Assembly (NCBI GenBank): GCA_009782725.1
Contig: WRIM01000027.1
Location: 1 to 7,275 of the forward strand
Direction of reading: 5' to 3'
DNA from: Alphaproteobacteria bacterium
Lineage (GTDB): Bacteria > Pseudomonadota > Alphaproteobacteria > Rs-D84
Length of the DNA stretch: 7,275 nt
In this document: positions 1-6,663 of the stretch, in pieces
Layout: the number at the start of each line of letters is the position of its first letter
Numbering within the stretch: the stretch's first letter is position 1
Made by a program: the position numbers and the translations under genes
Notes under the pieces: generated by a model
What the model was told of the DNA's origin: nothing
The model's input: only the letters and a program-made list of their open reading frames with translations
The model's database searches: none

Positions 1-2390
1 CGATGCTTTTGTCCGTGCGTTCTGGCGCCCGCGCATCCATGCCCGGCATGATGAATACGATATTGAATTTGGGTTTGAATGATGAAACCGTTGTCGCGCT
101 TGCGAAATTTACCAATAACGAACGCATGGCGTACGACTCTTATCGCCGCTTTATCATGATGTTCTCGGAAGTCGTTATGGGCGTCGATATGGATTTGTTC
201 GAACATGCGCTGGAACATATGAGAGATTCCAAAGGCTATAAATCCGACGCCGAATTGACAGTTGATGATTTGAAAGCATTGATTGCGCAATTCAAAGAAA
301 TCTGTGACAAAGCGGGCAAACCCGTGCCGCAAGACCCATGGGTTCAGCTGGAATTGGGCATCAAAGCCGTGTTCGATTCATGGATGACGAAAAAAGCGAT
401 CACATACCGCAAATTGAACAATATCCCGGGCGATTGGGGTACCGCGGTTAATGTCCAAGCAATGGTGTTTGGAAACTCTGGCGATAACTCTGCGACCGGC
501 GTGTGCTTTACGCGCGACCCGTCTACGGGAGAAAACAAATTTTATGGCGAATTCCTTATCAACGCCCAAGGCGAAGACGTCGTGGCCGGTATCCGCACGC
601 CGCAACCAATGGCCAAAGACGGTTCAGGCCGGCTTAGCCTTGAAGAAGCAATGCCGCCGGTTTATGCCGAATTGGTCGCCGCGCGCAACTTGCTTGAAAA
701 ACATTACAAAGATATGCAAGACATCGAATTCACAATCGAAAACGGCAAACTTTGGATATTGCAAACCCGCAACGGCAAACGTACCGCCGCCGCCGCCGTC
801 CGCATTGCGGTCGAAATGGTGACCGAAGGTCTTCTTAACAAAGAAGAAGCGATACTTCGCGTCGGCGCGGAACAGCTTGACCATTTATTGCATCCGATGT
901 TGGATCCCAAAGCGGCTAAGAAAGTTATCGCAACCGGACTTCCGGCGTCTCCGGGCGCGGCGGTCGGTCGCGCGGTGTTTAACGCCGAAGACGCGGTCGA
1001 ATGGGCCGGCAAAGGCGAAAAGGTTATGTTGGTTCGTATCGAAACAAGCCCTGAAGACATCGCGGGCATGGACGCAGCCCAAGGTATTATCACCGCACGC
1101 GGCGGCATGACATCGCACGCGGCCGTGGTTGCGCGCGGCATGGGTAAGCCTTGCGTTTCCGGTTCTGCGGACATCAAAATCGATTATTCTTCGAAAACTT
1201 TGAAGACAATGTCGGGCTCGGTCATTAACGAAGGCGATTGGGTAACGATCGACGGCGCCAAAGGCGAAATCATCGAAGGCCAAGTTGCAACGGTATCCGC
1301 CGAATTGACCGGCAACTTTGGAACATTGATGTCATGGGTTGATGAAATCAAAACGCTTACAGTGAAGGCAAACGCGGAAACCCCGCGCGACGCAAAGCAA
1401 GCGCGCGACTTTGGCGCCGAAGGCATCGGCCTTGCGCGTACGGAACACATGTTCTTCGAAGCCGACCGCATCATCAGCATGCGCGAAATGATTCTTGCCG
1501 ACACGGTCGAAGGCCGCCGTACGGCATTGAACAAAATGTTGCCGCATCAACGTAACGACTTTATCGAATTGTTCAAAGTTATGGACGGGCTTCCGGTGAC
1601 GGTTCGCCTTATCGACCCGCCGCTTCACGAATTCGTGCCGCATACCCCGGCGGAACAGGCTGAATTGGCCGCGAAACTTGGCATGACGCCGGAATATGTC
1701 GCGGAACGCGTAAACGCGCTTCACGAACAAAATCCGATGTTGGGTCATCGCGGATGCCGTTTGGCAATCACATATCCGGAAATTGCGGAAATGCAAACCC
1801 GCGCGATATTGGAAGCTGCATTGGAATGCAAAGCGGCCGGCGTGTCGGTATATCCGGAAATCGAAGTGCCGTTGGTTGGCTCTAAAAAAGAAGTCGATTT
1901 GGTCAAAGCCGTGATTGACGCAACCGCGACGCAAATCTTTGCGGAAAAGGGCGAGAAAATCGACTATACGGTGGGCAGCATGATTGAACTGCCGCGCGCC
2001 GCGGTCTTGGCGGATGAAATCGCGGGCTCGTGCGAATTCTTTGAATTCGGCACGAACGATTTGACCCAAACGACTTTGGGTATGTCGCGCGACGACACCG
2101 GCAAAATCTTGGACGAATACCGCCTTCGCGGCGTGTATGTCGCGGACCCGTTCGCATCGATTGACGTCGAAGGTGTTGGCGCGCTTGTCCAAATGGCGGT
2201 TGAAAAAGCCCGCAAGGTCAAAGGCAACCACATCCATATCGGCGTTTGCGGCGAGCATGGCGGCGACCCGGAATCAATCCAATTCTTCCATAAAATTGGA
2301 ATGGATTCGGTTTCGTGCAGCCCCTTCCGCGTGCCGATCGCAAGATTGGCTGCGGCCCAGGCCCAGGTTAAGAACCCACGTAAAAAGTAA
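1..2390 (+). CDS. ppdK: Pyruvate phosphate dikinase, 5'-truncated by window edge
   Basis: Catalyses reversible interconversion of ATP, phosphate and pyruvate with AMP, pyrophosphate and PEP in the cytosol. The frame is open to the left edge, so the ATG at position 3 is an internal Met (residue 1 below), not the start. The ATP-grasp domain fills about residues 1-260, with SVRSGARASMPGMM near the start, GNSGDNSATGVCFTRDP in the middle, and E242 and Q254 near its end. The phosphohistidine domain carries GGMTSHAAVVARG with catalytic His372. The C-terminal PEP/pyruvate barrel has LARTEH (R479), RLIDPPLHEF (R535), SMIELPRAA (E662), FGTNDLTQ and GVCGEHGGDP with catalytic Cys749. His455 and Cys831 of the Clostridium symbiosum enzyme align with these, so about 82-83 N-terminal residues are missing. 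All key residues seen are intact, so an active enzyme is expected. Direction in vivo (PEP synthesis or pyrophosphate-linked glycolysis) cannot be read from sequence. A terminator follows directly, so ppdK ends its transcript. Confidence 0.97.
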   Translation, partial: MLLSVRSGARASMPGMMNTILNLGLNDETVVALAKFTNNERMAYDSYRRFIMMFSEVVMGVDMDLFEHALEHMRDSKGYKSDAELTVDDLKALIAQFKEICDKAGKPVPQDPWVQLELGIKAVFDSWMTKKAITYRKLNNIPGDWGTAVNVQAMVFGNSGDNSATGVCFTRDPSTGENKFYGEFLINAQGEDVVAGIRTPQPMAKDGSGRLSLEEAMPPVYAELVAARNLLEKHYKDMQDIEFTIENGKLWILQTRNGKRTAAAAVRIAVEMVTEGLLNKEEAILRVGAEQLDHLLHPMLDPKAAKKVIATGLPASPGAAVGRAVFNAEDAVEWAGKGEKVMLVRIETSPEDIAGMDAAQGIITARGGMTSHAAVVARGMGKPCVSGSADIKIDYSSKTLKTMSGSVINEGDWVTIDGAKGEIIEGQVATVSAELTGNFGTLMSWVDEIKTLTVKANAETPRDAKQARDFGAEGIGLARTEHMFFEADRIISMREMILADTVEGRRTALNKMLPHQRNDFIELFKVMDGLPVTVRLIDPPLHEFVPHTPAEQAELAAKLGMTPEYVAERVNALHEQNPMLGHRGCRLAITYPEIAEMQTRAILEAALECKAAGVSVYPEIEVPLVGSKKEVDLVKAVIDATATQIFAEKGEKIDYTVGSMIELPRAAVLADEIAGSCEFFEFGTNDLTQTTLGMSRDDTGKILDEYRLRGVYVADPFASIDVEGVGALVQMAVEKARKVKGNHIHIGVCGEHGGDPESIQFFHKIGMDSVSCSPFRVPIARLAAAQAQVKNPRKK

Positions 2391-2414
2391 TAAAGGCCCC
2401 GCAAGGGGCTTTTA
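2391..2414 (+). terminator. Intrinsic terminator of ppdK
   Basis: Starts at the base after the ppdK stop codon. GCCCC (2396-2400) pairs with GGGGC (2405-2409) around a GCAA loop, a GNRA-type tetraloop. The stem can extend through a G-T wobble and four A-T pairs into the flanking TAAA and TTTTA. The T run is only four bases (2410-2413), so termination may be incomplete, and the downstream gene begins only 14 bases later. Confidence 0.8.
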
Positions 2415-2428
2415 CTTGGAAAATAAAT

Positions 2429-3235
2429 ATGGCGCGAAGAAACCCGCTTACCGAAGATCAAAAGAAACGGTTGAAAGAACTGTTGATTGCGTCGCGCGCG
2501 GCGGGTCTTCCTATGTCGTCTATTTCAGAATTCCCAGATAACATAGTTAAATACTGGAACGACATATGGTTCGGCTCGAAAGAAAATCACGTATACACCG
2601 AAGATGAAGAAAAGAGATTAAAGAAATTGCTTCGCGCCGGAAAACGCGCGGGCAAATCTATAACGGCTGTCGCGCGCGAAATCGCCGAAGATTTTCCGAT
2701 GCATATCGTTTTGTATTACAACAAGAAATGGAAAATCTTTCCGATAGTAAAAAGACGGCGATACAAAGAAACAGAAAAACAAAAAATACTTGAAACCGCC
2801 GCGACCGACGGCGTTATGAATGCAAGCAGAAAGCATGGCACAAACGATGTGAACATAGCCGAATGGAATGATAAGAATCAAACATATGCGCCGAAAGAAT
2901 ATATTCTTCCAACGCCGATTGAAGAACGTAAAGAGATTTTGCAAGAAGTTGTAGAGCATAATATCAAAACCGGCACCAAAGACGGGTTAAAAGTCGTATC
3001 GGCAAAATATAACAAACACATCAACACGCTTTATACTTGGGACATGGATTTGGGCATAGTAAATGCTGAGCACAAATCAAGAAAGCGGCAAATTACGCCC
3101 GCGGCGATTCAGCGTGTTAAAAAACTTTTAAATGAACCCGGCGCCAAGGCAAGTCCCGTCGCGCGCGACACCGGCCATTCCAAAGCAACGGTCGGCGACA
3201 TAGCCAAAGAATTAAAAGACGTCAAAGTTTACTAA
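2429..3235 (+). CDS. Unrecognised basic protein of tandem helix-turn-helix/Myb-like modules
   Basis: I do not recognise a named family. The 268-residue product is rich in Lys and Arg, with no signal peptide or membrane segment, so it is probably cytosolic. About five related modules can be read at residues 7-48, 55-101, 112-149, 162-208 and 221-263. Modules 1 and 2 align clearly: TED, RLK and LL at 8-19 match 57-68, and IVKYWNDIW (39-47) matches IVLYYNKKW (93-101). Modules 3 and 4 end in EWNDKN and YTWDMD, after stretches (ASRKHG; VVSAKYNKHINTLYTW) that resemble transposase-type helix-turn-helix segments. Module 5 (PVARDTGHSKATVGDIAKEL) also looks helix-turn-helix-like. Nucleic-acid binding is an inference. 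There is no catalytic domain. The start ATG has only a weak GGA (2418-2420) upstream. The gene sits between the ppdK terminator and the tig promoter and has no terminator of its own, so transcripts may run into tig. Alternatives are a phage-derived regulator or a nucleoid-type protein. Confidence 0.85.
   Translation: MARRNPLTEDQKKRLKELLIASRAAGLPMSSISEFPDNIVKYWNDIWFGSKENHVYTEDEEKRLKKLLRAGKRAGKSITAVAREIAEDFPMHIVLYYNKKWKIFPIVKRRRYKETEKQKILETAATDGVMNASRKHGTNDVNIAEWNDKNQTYAPKEYILPTPIEERKEILQEVVEHNIKTGTKDGLKVVSAKYNKHINTLYTWDMDLGIVNAEHKSRKRQITPAAIQRVKKLLNEPGAKASPVARDTGHSKATVGDIAKELKDVKVY
2447..3217 (+). repeat. Five degenerate protein-level repeats of about 40-50 residues
   Basis: Repeats within the preceding gene, each beginning with a charged amphipathic helix and mostly ending in an aromatic plus Asn/Asp signature (YWNDIW, YYNKKW, EWNDKN, YTWDMD). 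The first two share an identical nine-base stretch, ACCGAAGAT, at 2450-2458 and 2597-2605, exactly 49 codons apart. The others are related only at protein level. Module 5 lacks the aromatic signature and is the least certain member. Confidence 0.55.
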
Positions 3236-3241
3236 AAAACA

Positions 3242-3269
3242 TTGCAATTTGCGAAATCCGTATTATAAT
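3242..3269 (+). promoter_or_regulatory. Probable sigma70-type promoter of tig
   Basis: A perfect -10 hexamer TATAAT (3264-3269) lies 16 bases after TTGCAA (3242-3247), a 4 of 6 match to the -35 consensus. Transcription would start near 3276, giving a leader of about 20 bases before the tig ATG at 3297. The position in the short gap after the preceding stop codon supports it. Confidence 0.6.
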
Positions 3270-3296
3270 CCCCAAGCTAAATTAACGGAGAAAATT

Positions 3297-4583
3297 ATGT
3301 TTAAAAAAGAAAAAATCAAAGATTTACATTATTCTATAACGGGCTTGCTGACTTCGGCCGAAATACAAACCGCGTCTGACGAAATACTTAAAAAATACGG
3401 CGAAAAGGCAAAAATTCCGGGATTTCGTCCGGGTAAGGTGCCGGTCAGCGTCCTTCGCCAAAAGTATGGCAACGCCGCATTTTCCGAAGCTGTGGATAAT
3501 CTGATAAATGCGGACATGGACGCATTCGCACGCGAAAAAAAGATAAAGCTTGCCGGCGCGCCCAAGGCTGATATTGCGAAATTCGCGCCTGGCGAAGACG
3601 TGGAATATACGCTTGATTTCGATATCTTGCCAACACTTGCCCCGATTGATTTGGAAAAATATTCTCTGACCAAAAAAGTGGCAAAGGTTGAAGAATCCGA
3701 AGTCAAAAAATCGCTTGAAAATCTGCGTAAATCCCGCGCCCAGGCTGAAAAGCAAGCAGAGGGGTACAAGGCTCAAAACGGCGACATCGCAGTGATTGAT
3801 TTCAAGGGATTTGTTGGAAAAGAAGCGTTCCAAGGCGGCGAGGCAAAACGTCATCATCTAACATTGGGAAGCGGTTCGTTTATTCCGGGCTTTGAAGACC
3901 AAATCGTCGGCCACAAAGTCGGCGATAAATTCGACGTTAATGTCAAATTCCCGAAAGAATATCATGCGGATAATTTGGCCGGCAAAGACGCGCGTTTCGA
4001 AGTCGAAATTCACGAACTTCGTCATCATATCTTGCCAGATTTGAATGATGAATTGGCAAAATCTGTGGGTCTTGAATCCGTCGCGGCATTAACCGACCAC
4101 ATCAAAAAGATTCTGGACGAACAATATGCCGACGCCGCCGCGCGCGAAATGCGGAACGAGTTGCTGGATATGTTGGCGGAAAAAGTCAAACTTGATTTGC
4201 CGGAAACTTTGGTATCCCAAGAATATGACATGGCGAAATCCGAATTTGAACGTTCCAAATCAAATGATAAATTCGATGAAAAGAAAGAACGCAAAGATGC
4301 GGAACGCCGCGTGAAACTGGGCCTTATACTGGCAGAATGGGGAAGCGCGAACAAAGTCACTGTCGAGAACGTTGACTTGCAAAAGGCGATATGGGCGGAA
4401 GCCGCGCGCTATCCGAACCCGGACCAAGTATTCGAATTCTATAATAAAAATCCGAATGCGGTATCGATGATGCGCGGAATGCTTTATGAACAAAAGGCGC
4501 TTGATGCCATGATTTCGAAAACCAAAATAAAAGAGAAATCGGTCAAACCCGAAGAGCTTTTCAAACAAGCCGAAGTTAAATAA
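3297..4583 (+). CDS. tig: Trigger factor, ribosome-associated chaperone and peptidyl-prolyl isomerase
   Basis: Binds the ribosome at the polypeptide exit tunnel and shields emerging chains in the cytosol. The start at 3297 is chosen because CGGAG (3286-3290) lies six bases upstream and a promoter with TATAAT ends at 3269. An open frame continues upstream to 3249 but would cross that promoter and add residues not typical of the family. The product is 428 residues, a normal length. The N-terminal ribosome-binding domain contains GFRPGKVP at 42-49. An FKBP-type isomerase domain covers about 157-241 (GDIAVIDFKGF, IPGFEDQIVGHKVGD, FPKEYHADNLAGK). The remaining roughly 185 residues, helical and charged, match the C-terminal chaperone domain. 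The gene stands as its own transcription unit, with a promoter in front and a strong terminator behind. No clpP or clpX gene follows directly, unlike the tig-clpP-clpX order of enterobacteria. Confidence 0.96.
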   Translation: MFKKEKIKDLHYSITGLLTSAEIQTASDEILKKYGEKAKIPGFRPGKVPVSVLRQKYGNAAFSEAVDNLINADMDAFAREKKIKLAGAPKADIAKFAPGEDVEYTLDFDILPTLAPIDLEKYSLTKKVAKVEESEVKKSLENLRKSRAQAEKQAEGYKAQNGDIAVIDFKGFVGKEAFQGGEAKRHHLTLGSGSFIPGFEDQIVGHKVGDKFDVNVKFPKEYHADNLAGKDARFEVEIHELRHHILPDLNDELAKSVGLESVAALTDHIKKILDEQYADAAAREMRNELLDMLAEKVKLDLPETLVSQEYDMAKSEFERSKSNDKFDEKKERKDAERRVKLGLILAEWGSANKVTVENVDLQKAIWAEAARYPNPDQVFEFYNKNPNAVSMMRGMLYEQKALDAMISKTKIKEKSVKPEELFKQAEVK

Positions 4584-4587
4584 AAAT

Positions 4588-4610
4588 CGCGGGGCTTGAC
4601 CCCGCGTTTT
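4588..4610 (+). terminator. Strong intrinsic terminator after tig
   Basis: CGCGGGG (4588-4594) pairs perfectly with CCCCGCG (4600-4606) around a five-base CTTGA loop, followed by TTTT and then AATTATA. It begins four bases after the tig stop codon. The hemW start codon lies only 11 bases beyond the stem, so the element also forms almost all of the hemW upstream region. Confidence 0.88.
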
Positions 4611-4617
4611 AATTATA

Positions 4618-5673
4618 ATGACAACGCCGCACAATATTTATATCCATGTTCCGTATTGCGCATCAAAATGCGATTATTGCGCGTTTCATTCTGTTGCGTG
4701 TAATCCGGATTGGCCGGGCTATGCGGATAAAATAATTTCTGAAATCAAGTATTGGGGCGAAAGACTGAATCACTCTGCCGCGCCGACAATATTTTTCGGC
4801 GGCGGCACGCCAAGCCTTATGCCGACCAATGTCTTCATAAAAATAATGGATGCAATCCGCACGAATTTCAATGTGCTGCCGGACGTCGAAATCACACTTG
4901 AATCGAATCCGGGGACATTGGACGCCGCGCGATTGCGCGAATTCATTGACGCCGGCGTAAACCGCCTGTCCGTTGGCGTGCAATCGTTAAATGATGATGA
5001 GTTAAAATTCTTGGGCCGCCGTCACACCGCCGCGGACGCGATAAAATTAATAGAAATCGCGCATAACGAACGCATGCGCGTATCCGGAGATTTTATTTAT
5101 GCTTTGCCCAACCAAACCGTTTCCGACATTGAAAAAATGTGCCATGGTATTTTAAATCTAAATTTAAAACATGCGTCGATTTATGAATTATCCATAGAGC
5201 CCGGAACGCCGCTTGCCGCCCGCGGAATTCAAAAAATAGACAATGAATTATCGGCCGAAATGTATGAAACAATCGGGCGAATCATGTTGCCACGCTATGA
5301 AATTTCAAACTATGCCGTGCCCGGTTTTGAGTGCCGCCACAATCAAAATATTTGGAATGGCGATGCGTACGTCGGCATTGGCCCGTCCGCATGCGGCCGC
5401 CCACATATCAACGGCGTTTGGTATGAACAAGAAAATGAAATCAATCCGATTGATGACAAGACCCGCGCCACGGAAAAAGTAATTACCGGCCTTCGCACCG
5501 CGCGCGGCGTGGCTTTGACCCCCGATGTTATAAACGTAATCAATTGGGATTTTGTAGACGCGAATCCCAACCTTTTTATTCGGAATAATAACCTATCGTT
5601 ATCATCAAAAGGCATGTTGATTTTAGACGGTTTATTGGTAAACTTAATAACCGACCGGGGGGACAATGGATAA
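4618..5673 (+). CDS. hemW: HemW heme chaperone, radical SAM family (HemN-like)
   Basis: HemW proteins bind heme and a 4Fe-4S cluster and are thought to deliver heme to respiratory enzymes. They are often misannotated as oxygen-independent coproporphyrinogen oxidase. The radical SAM signature is C14-x3-C18-x2-C21 followed by A-F, where HemW normally has Phe two residues after the third Cys and HemN has an extra Cys. GGGTPS follows at 61-66. NPGTLD, NRLSVGVQS, GDFIYALPNQT and SIYELSIEPGTPL follow the family order, and HNQNIW and the GIGPSACG stretch lie in the C-terminal part. At 351 residues it is somewhat short for the family. The usual GA/SAH(G/S) motif reads SACG here. The start is fixed: the only in-frame ATG before the FeS motif is 4618 and a stop lies upstream at 4597-4599. 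There is no Shine-Dalgarno sequence because the tig terminator occupies that space. The gene overlaps its downstream neighbour by eight bases. Confidence 0.92.
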   Translation: MTTPHNIYIHVPYCASKCDYCAFHSVACNPDWPGYADKIISEIKYWGERLNHSAAPTIFFGGGTPSLMPTNVFIKIMDAIRTNFNVLPDVEITLESNPGTLDAARLREFIDAGVNRLSVGVQSLNDDELKFLGRRHTAADAIKLIEIAHNERMRVSGDFIYALPNQTVSDIEKMCHGILNLNLKHASIYELSIEPGTPLAARGIQKIDNELSAEMYETIGRIMLPRYEISNYAVPGFECRHNQNIWNGDAYVGIGPSACGRPHINGVWYEQENEINPIDDKTRATEKVITGLRTARGVALTPDVINVINWDFVDANPNLFIRNNNLSLSSKGMLILDGLLVNLITDRGDNG

Positions 5674-6088
5674 CCAAACAAAAAAATCATTAATCGATGT
5701 TATAAAGTCTTGCGAAGATTTGCAGTTTTGCACGCTTGGCTTGGGCGCTTATCCTGAAACGCGGCATGTCACGAATGCGATTAATCGTGATATCCAAGAT
5801 TTGGATTTGTATTTTATGACGACCGTGGGAAGCCCAAAGTATCGGCAAATCCGGACGAATCCTCATGTATGTTTGTATTATTATAATCCGGAAAATCATC
5901 ATGCGATTCGTTTATTCGGATTGATTGAAATCATAAATGACGGGGCGATAAAAAATAAATATTGGCGCGCTGATTATAAAAAATTCGGATACCTTGGCGC
6001 GAACGATCCGAAATTCGCACTGATGCATTTTGTCCCTAAAGAATATAAATTTTACATAGGCAAAGACTTAATCACAGGAGAGATATAA
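5666..6088 (+). CDS. Pyridoxamine 5'-phosphate oxidase-like FMN-binding split-barrel protein
   Basis: A 140-residue protein of the PNPOx-like split-barrel fold, closest in style to the general stress protein 26 type. Members usually bind FMN or a related flavin as dimers, and most have no proven substrate. What shows it is the barrel order: FCTLGLGAYPETRHVTNAI (21-39), LDLYFMTTV (46-54), then SPKYRQIRTNPHVCLYYY (56-73), which is the family hallmark, a further strand AIRLFGLIEII, and a C-terminal FVPKEYKFYIG. The start overlaps the last eight bases of hemW, and GGGGGG (5657-5662) sits three bases ahead of ATG, consistent with translational coupling. The stop shares one base with the sodB start. 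It is shorter than true pyridoxine 5'-phosphate oxidase (about 210-220 residues) and lacks that enzyme's C-terminal region, so vitamin B6 synthesis is unlikely. Being placed between hemW and sodB suggests, but does not prove, a redox or stress role. Confidence 0.85.
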   Translation: MDNQTKKSLIDVIKSCEDLQFCTLGLGAYPETRHVTNAINRDIQDLDLYFMTTVGSPKYRQIRTNPHVCLYYYNPENHHAIRLFGLIEIINDGAIKNKYWRADYKKFGYLGANDPKFALMHFVPKEYKFYIGKDLITGEI

Positions 6089-6648
6089 TGCTTACACTCG
6101 AACAATTTCCATTAAAATTTGCGCGTGATGCACTTGCGCCATATATGTCCGAAGAAACGATTAATTATCATTATGGCAAGCATTTGGACACTTATATAAA
6201 AAACCTGAACGGATTAATCGCCGGAACAAAATACGAATCAATGTCGTTGAATGACATTATAAAAAGTTCGGAAGGCAAAACTTTCAACAACGCGGCCCAG
6301 GTTTTTAACCACGATTTCTTTTTCCGCGGATTAAAGAAAGAGGGCGCCTCGGCCATTCCGCAAAAAATAATCGACGCATTCGGTGGCCGCGATAAATTTT
6401 TCGAACAATTCAAAACCGCGGCGCTTTCTGTATTCGGAAGCGGCTGGACATGGCTGACAGCCGACATGAAAATCATAACGACTGCGAATGCCGACACGCC
6501 GATCGCGCACGGACAAATTCCTTTGCTGACATTGGACGTGTGGGAGCATGCGTATTACCTAGACTATCAAAACCGCCGCGGTGATTTTATTGATGCGTTT
6601 TTAAATCACCTGGTCGATTGGGATTTTGTTGCAAATAATATGGAATAG
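6088..6648 (+). CDS. sodB: Superoxide dismutase, iron type
   Basis: Dismutates superoxide to oxygen and hydrogen peroxide. The 186-residue product, near the usual 190-200, has the four metal ligands: H28 (in NYHYGKH), H75 (in VFNHDFFF), D150 and H154 (in DVWEHAYY). Gln71 within AAQVFNH and GSGWTWL are typical of iron rather than manganese enzymes. No signal peptide is present, so the enzyme is cytosolic. AGGAG (6076-6080) lies seven bases before the ATG, and the start overlaps the previous stop codon as TAATG. Iron specificity is inferred from motif style; cambialistic use of either metal cannot be excluded. No terminator is visible after the stop, so transcripts may continue into the downstream peptidase gene. 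Confidence 0.95.
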   Translation: MLTLEQFPLKFARDALAPYMSEETINYHYGKHLDTYIKNLNGLIAGTKYESMSLNDIIKSSEGKTFNNAAQVFNHDFFFRGLKKEGASAIPQKIIDAFGGRDKFFEQFKTAALSVFGSGWTWLTADMKIITTANADTPIAHGQIPLLTLDVWEHAYYLDYQNRRGDFIDAFLNHLVDWDFVANNME

Positions 6649-6654
6649 TATTAT
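6626..6654 (+). promoter_or_regulatory. Possible promoter overlapping the end of sodB
   Basis: TTGTTG (6626-6631) and TATTAT (6649-6654) are separated by 17 bases, the ideal spacing; matches to consensus are 4 of 6 and 5 of 6. Transcription would begin around 6660-6662, only two to four bases before the first ATG of the next gene at 6664. That would make the message nearly leaderless for that start, or give a leader of about 87 bases for the ATG at 6748. Confidence 0.4.
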
Positions 6655-6663
6655 ATTCCCCCT

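Noticed and set aside
704..1177. Minus-strand open frame of 157 codons inside ppdK
   Set aside because: Antisense shadow of the ATP-grasp and phosphohistidine region, with no ribosome site or family motif.
1332..2258. Long minus-strand open frame of 308 codons inside ppdK
   Set aside because: It lies wholly opposite a strongly conserved ppdK coding region, its translation shows no recognisable domain, and its composition (many Phe, Arg, His) is what the antisense of a biased coding frame gives.
2429..3235. Transposase or IS3-type OrfA at the modular repeat gene
   Set aside because: Single modules resemble transposase helix-turn-helix units, but there is no DDE or other catalytic domain, no partner orfB, and no visible terminal inverted repeats or target duplication.
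3244..3252. GCAATTTGC small inverted repeat as an operator
   Set aside because: The arms are only four bases around one base, overlapping the -35 region; this is expected by chance in AT-rich sequence.
3249..3296. Sixteen-codon N-terminal extension of tig
   Set aside because: It would cross the TATAAT promoter element, starts without a ribosome-binding site, and the ATG at 3297 has CGGAG at ideal spacing and gives the normal family N terminus.
4596..4619. TTGACC plus TATAAT as a hemW promoter
   Set aside because: The spacing is only 12 bases, TTGACC lies in the terminator hairpin, and TATAAT overlaps the hemW ATG, so transcription would begin inside the gene.
6084..6089. TATAAT at the flavoprotein-sodB junction as a promoter
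   Set aside because: It coincides with the stop/start overlap and has no -35 at proper spacing that I can see; a transcript from it would lack the sodB ribosome site.
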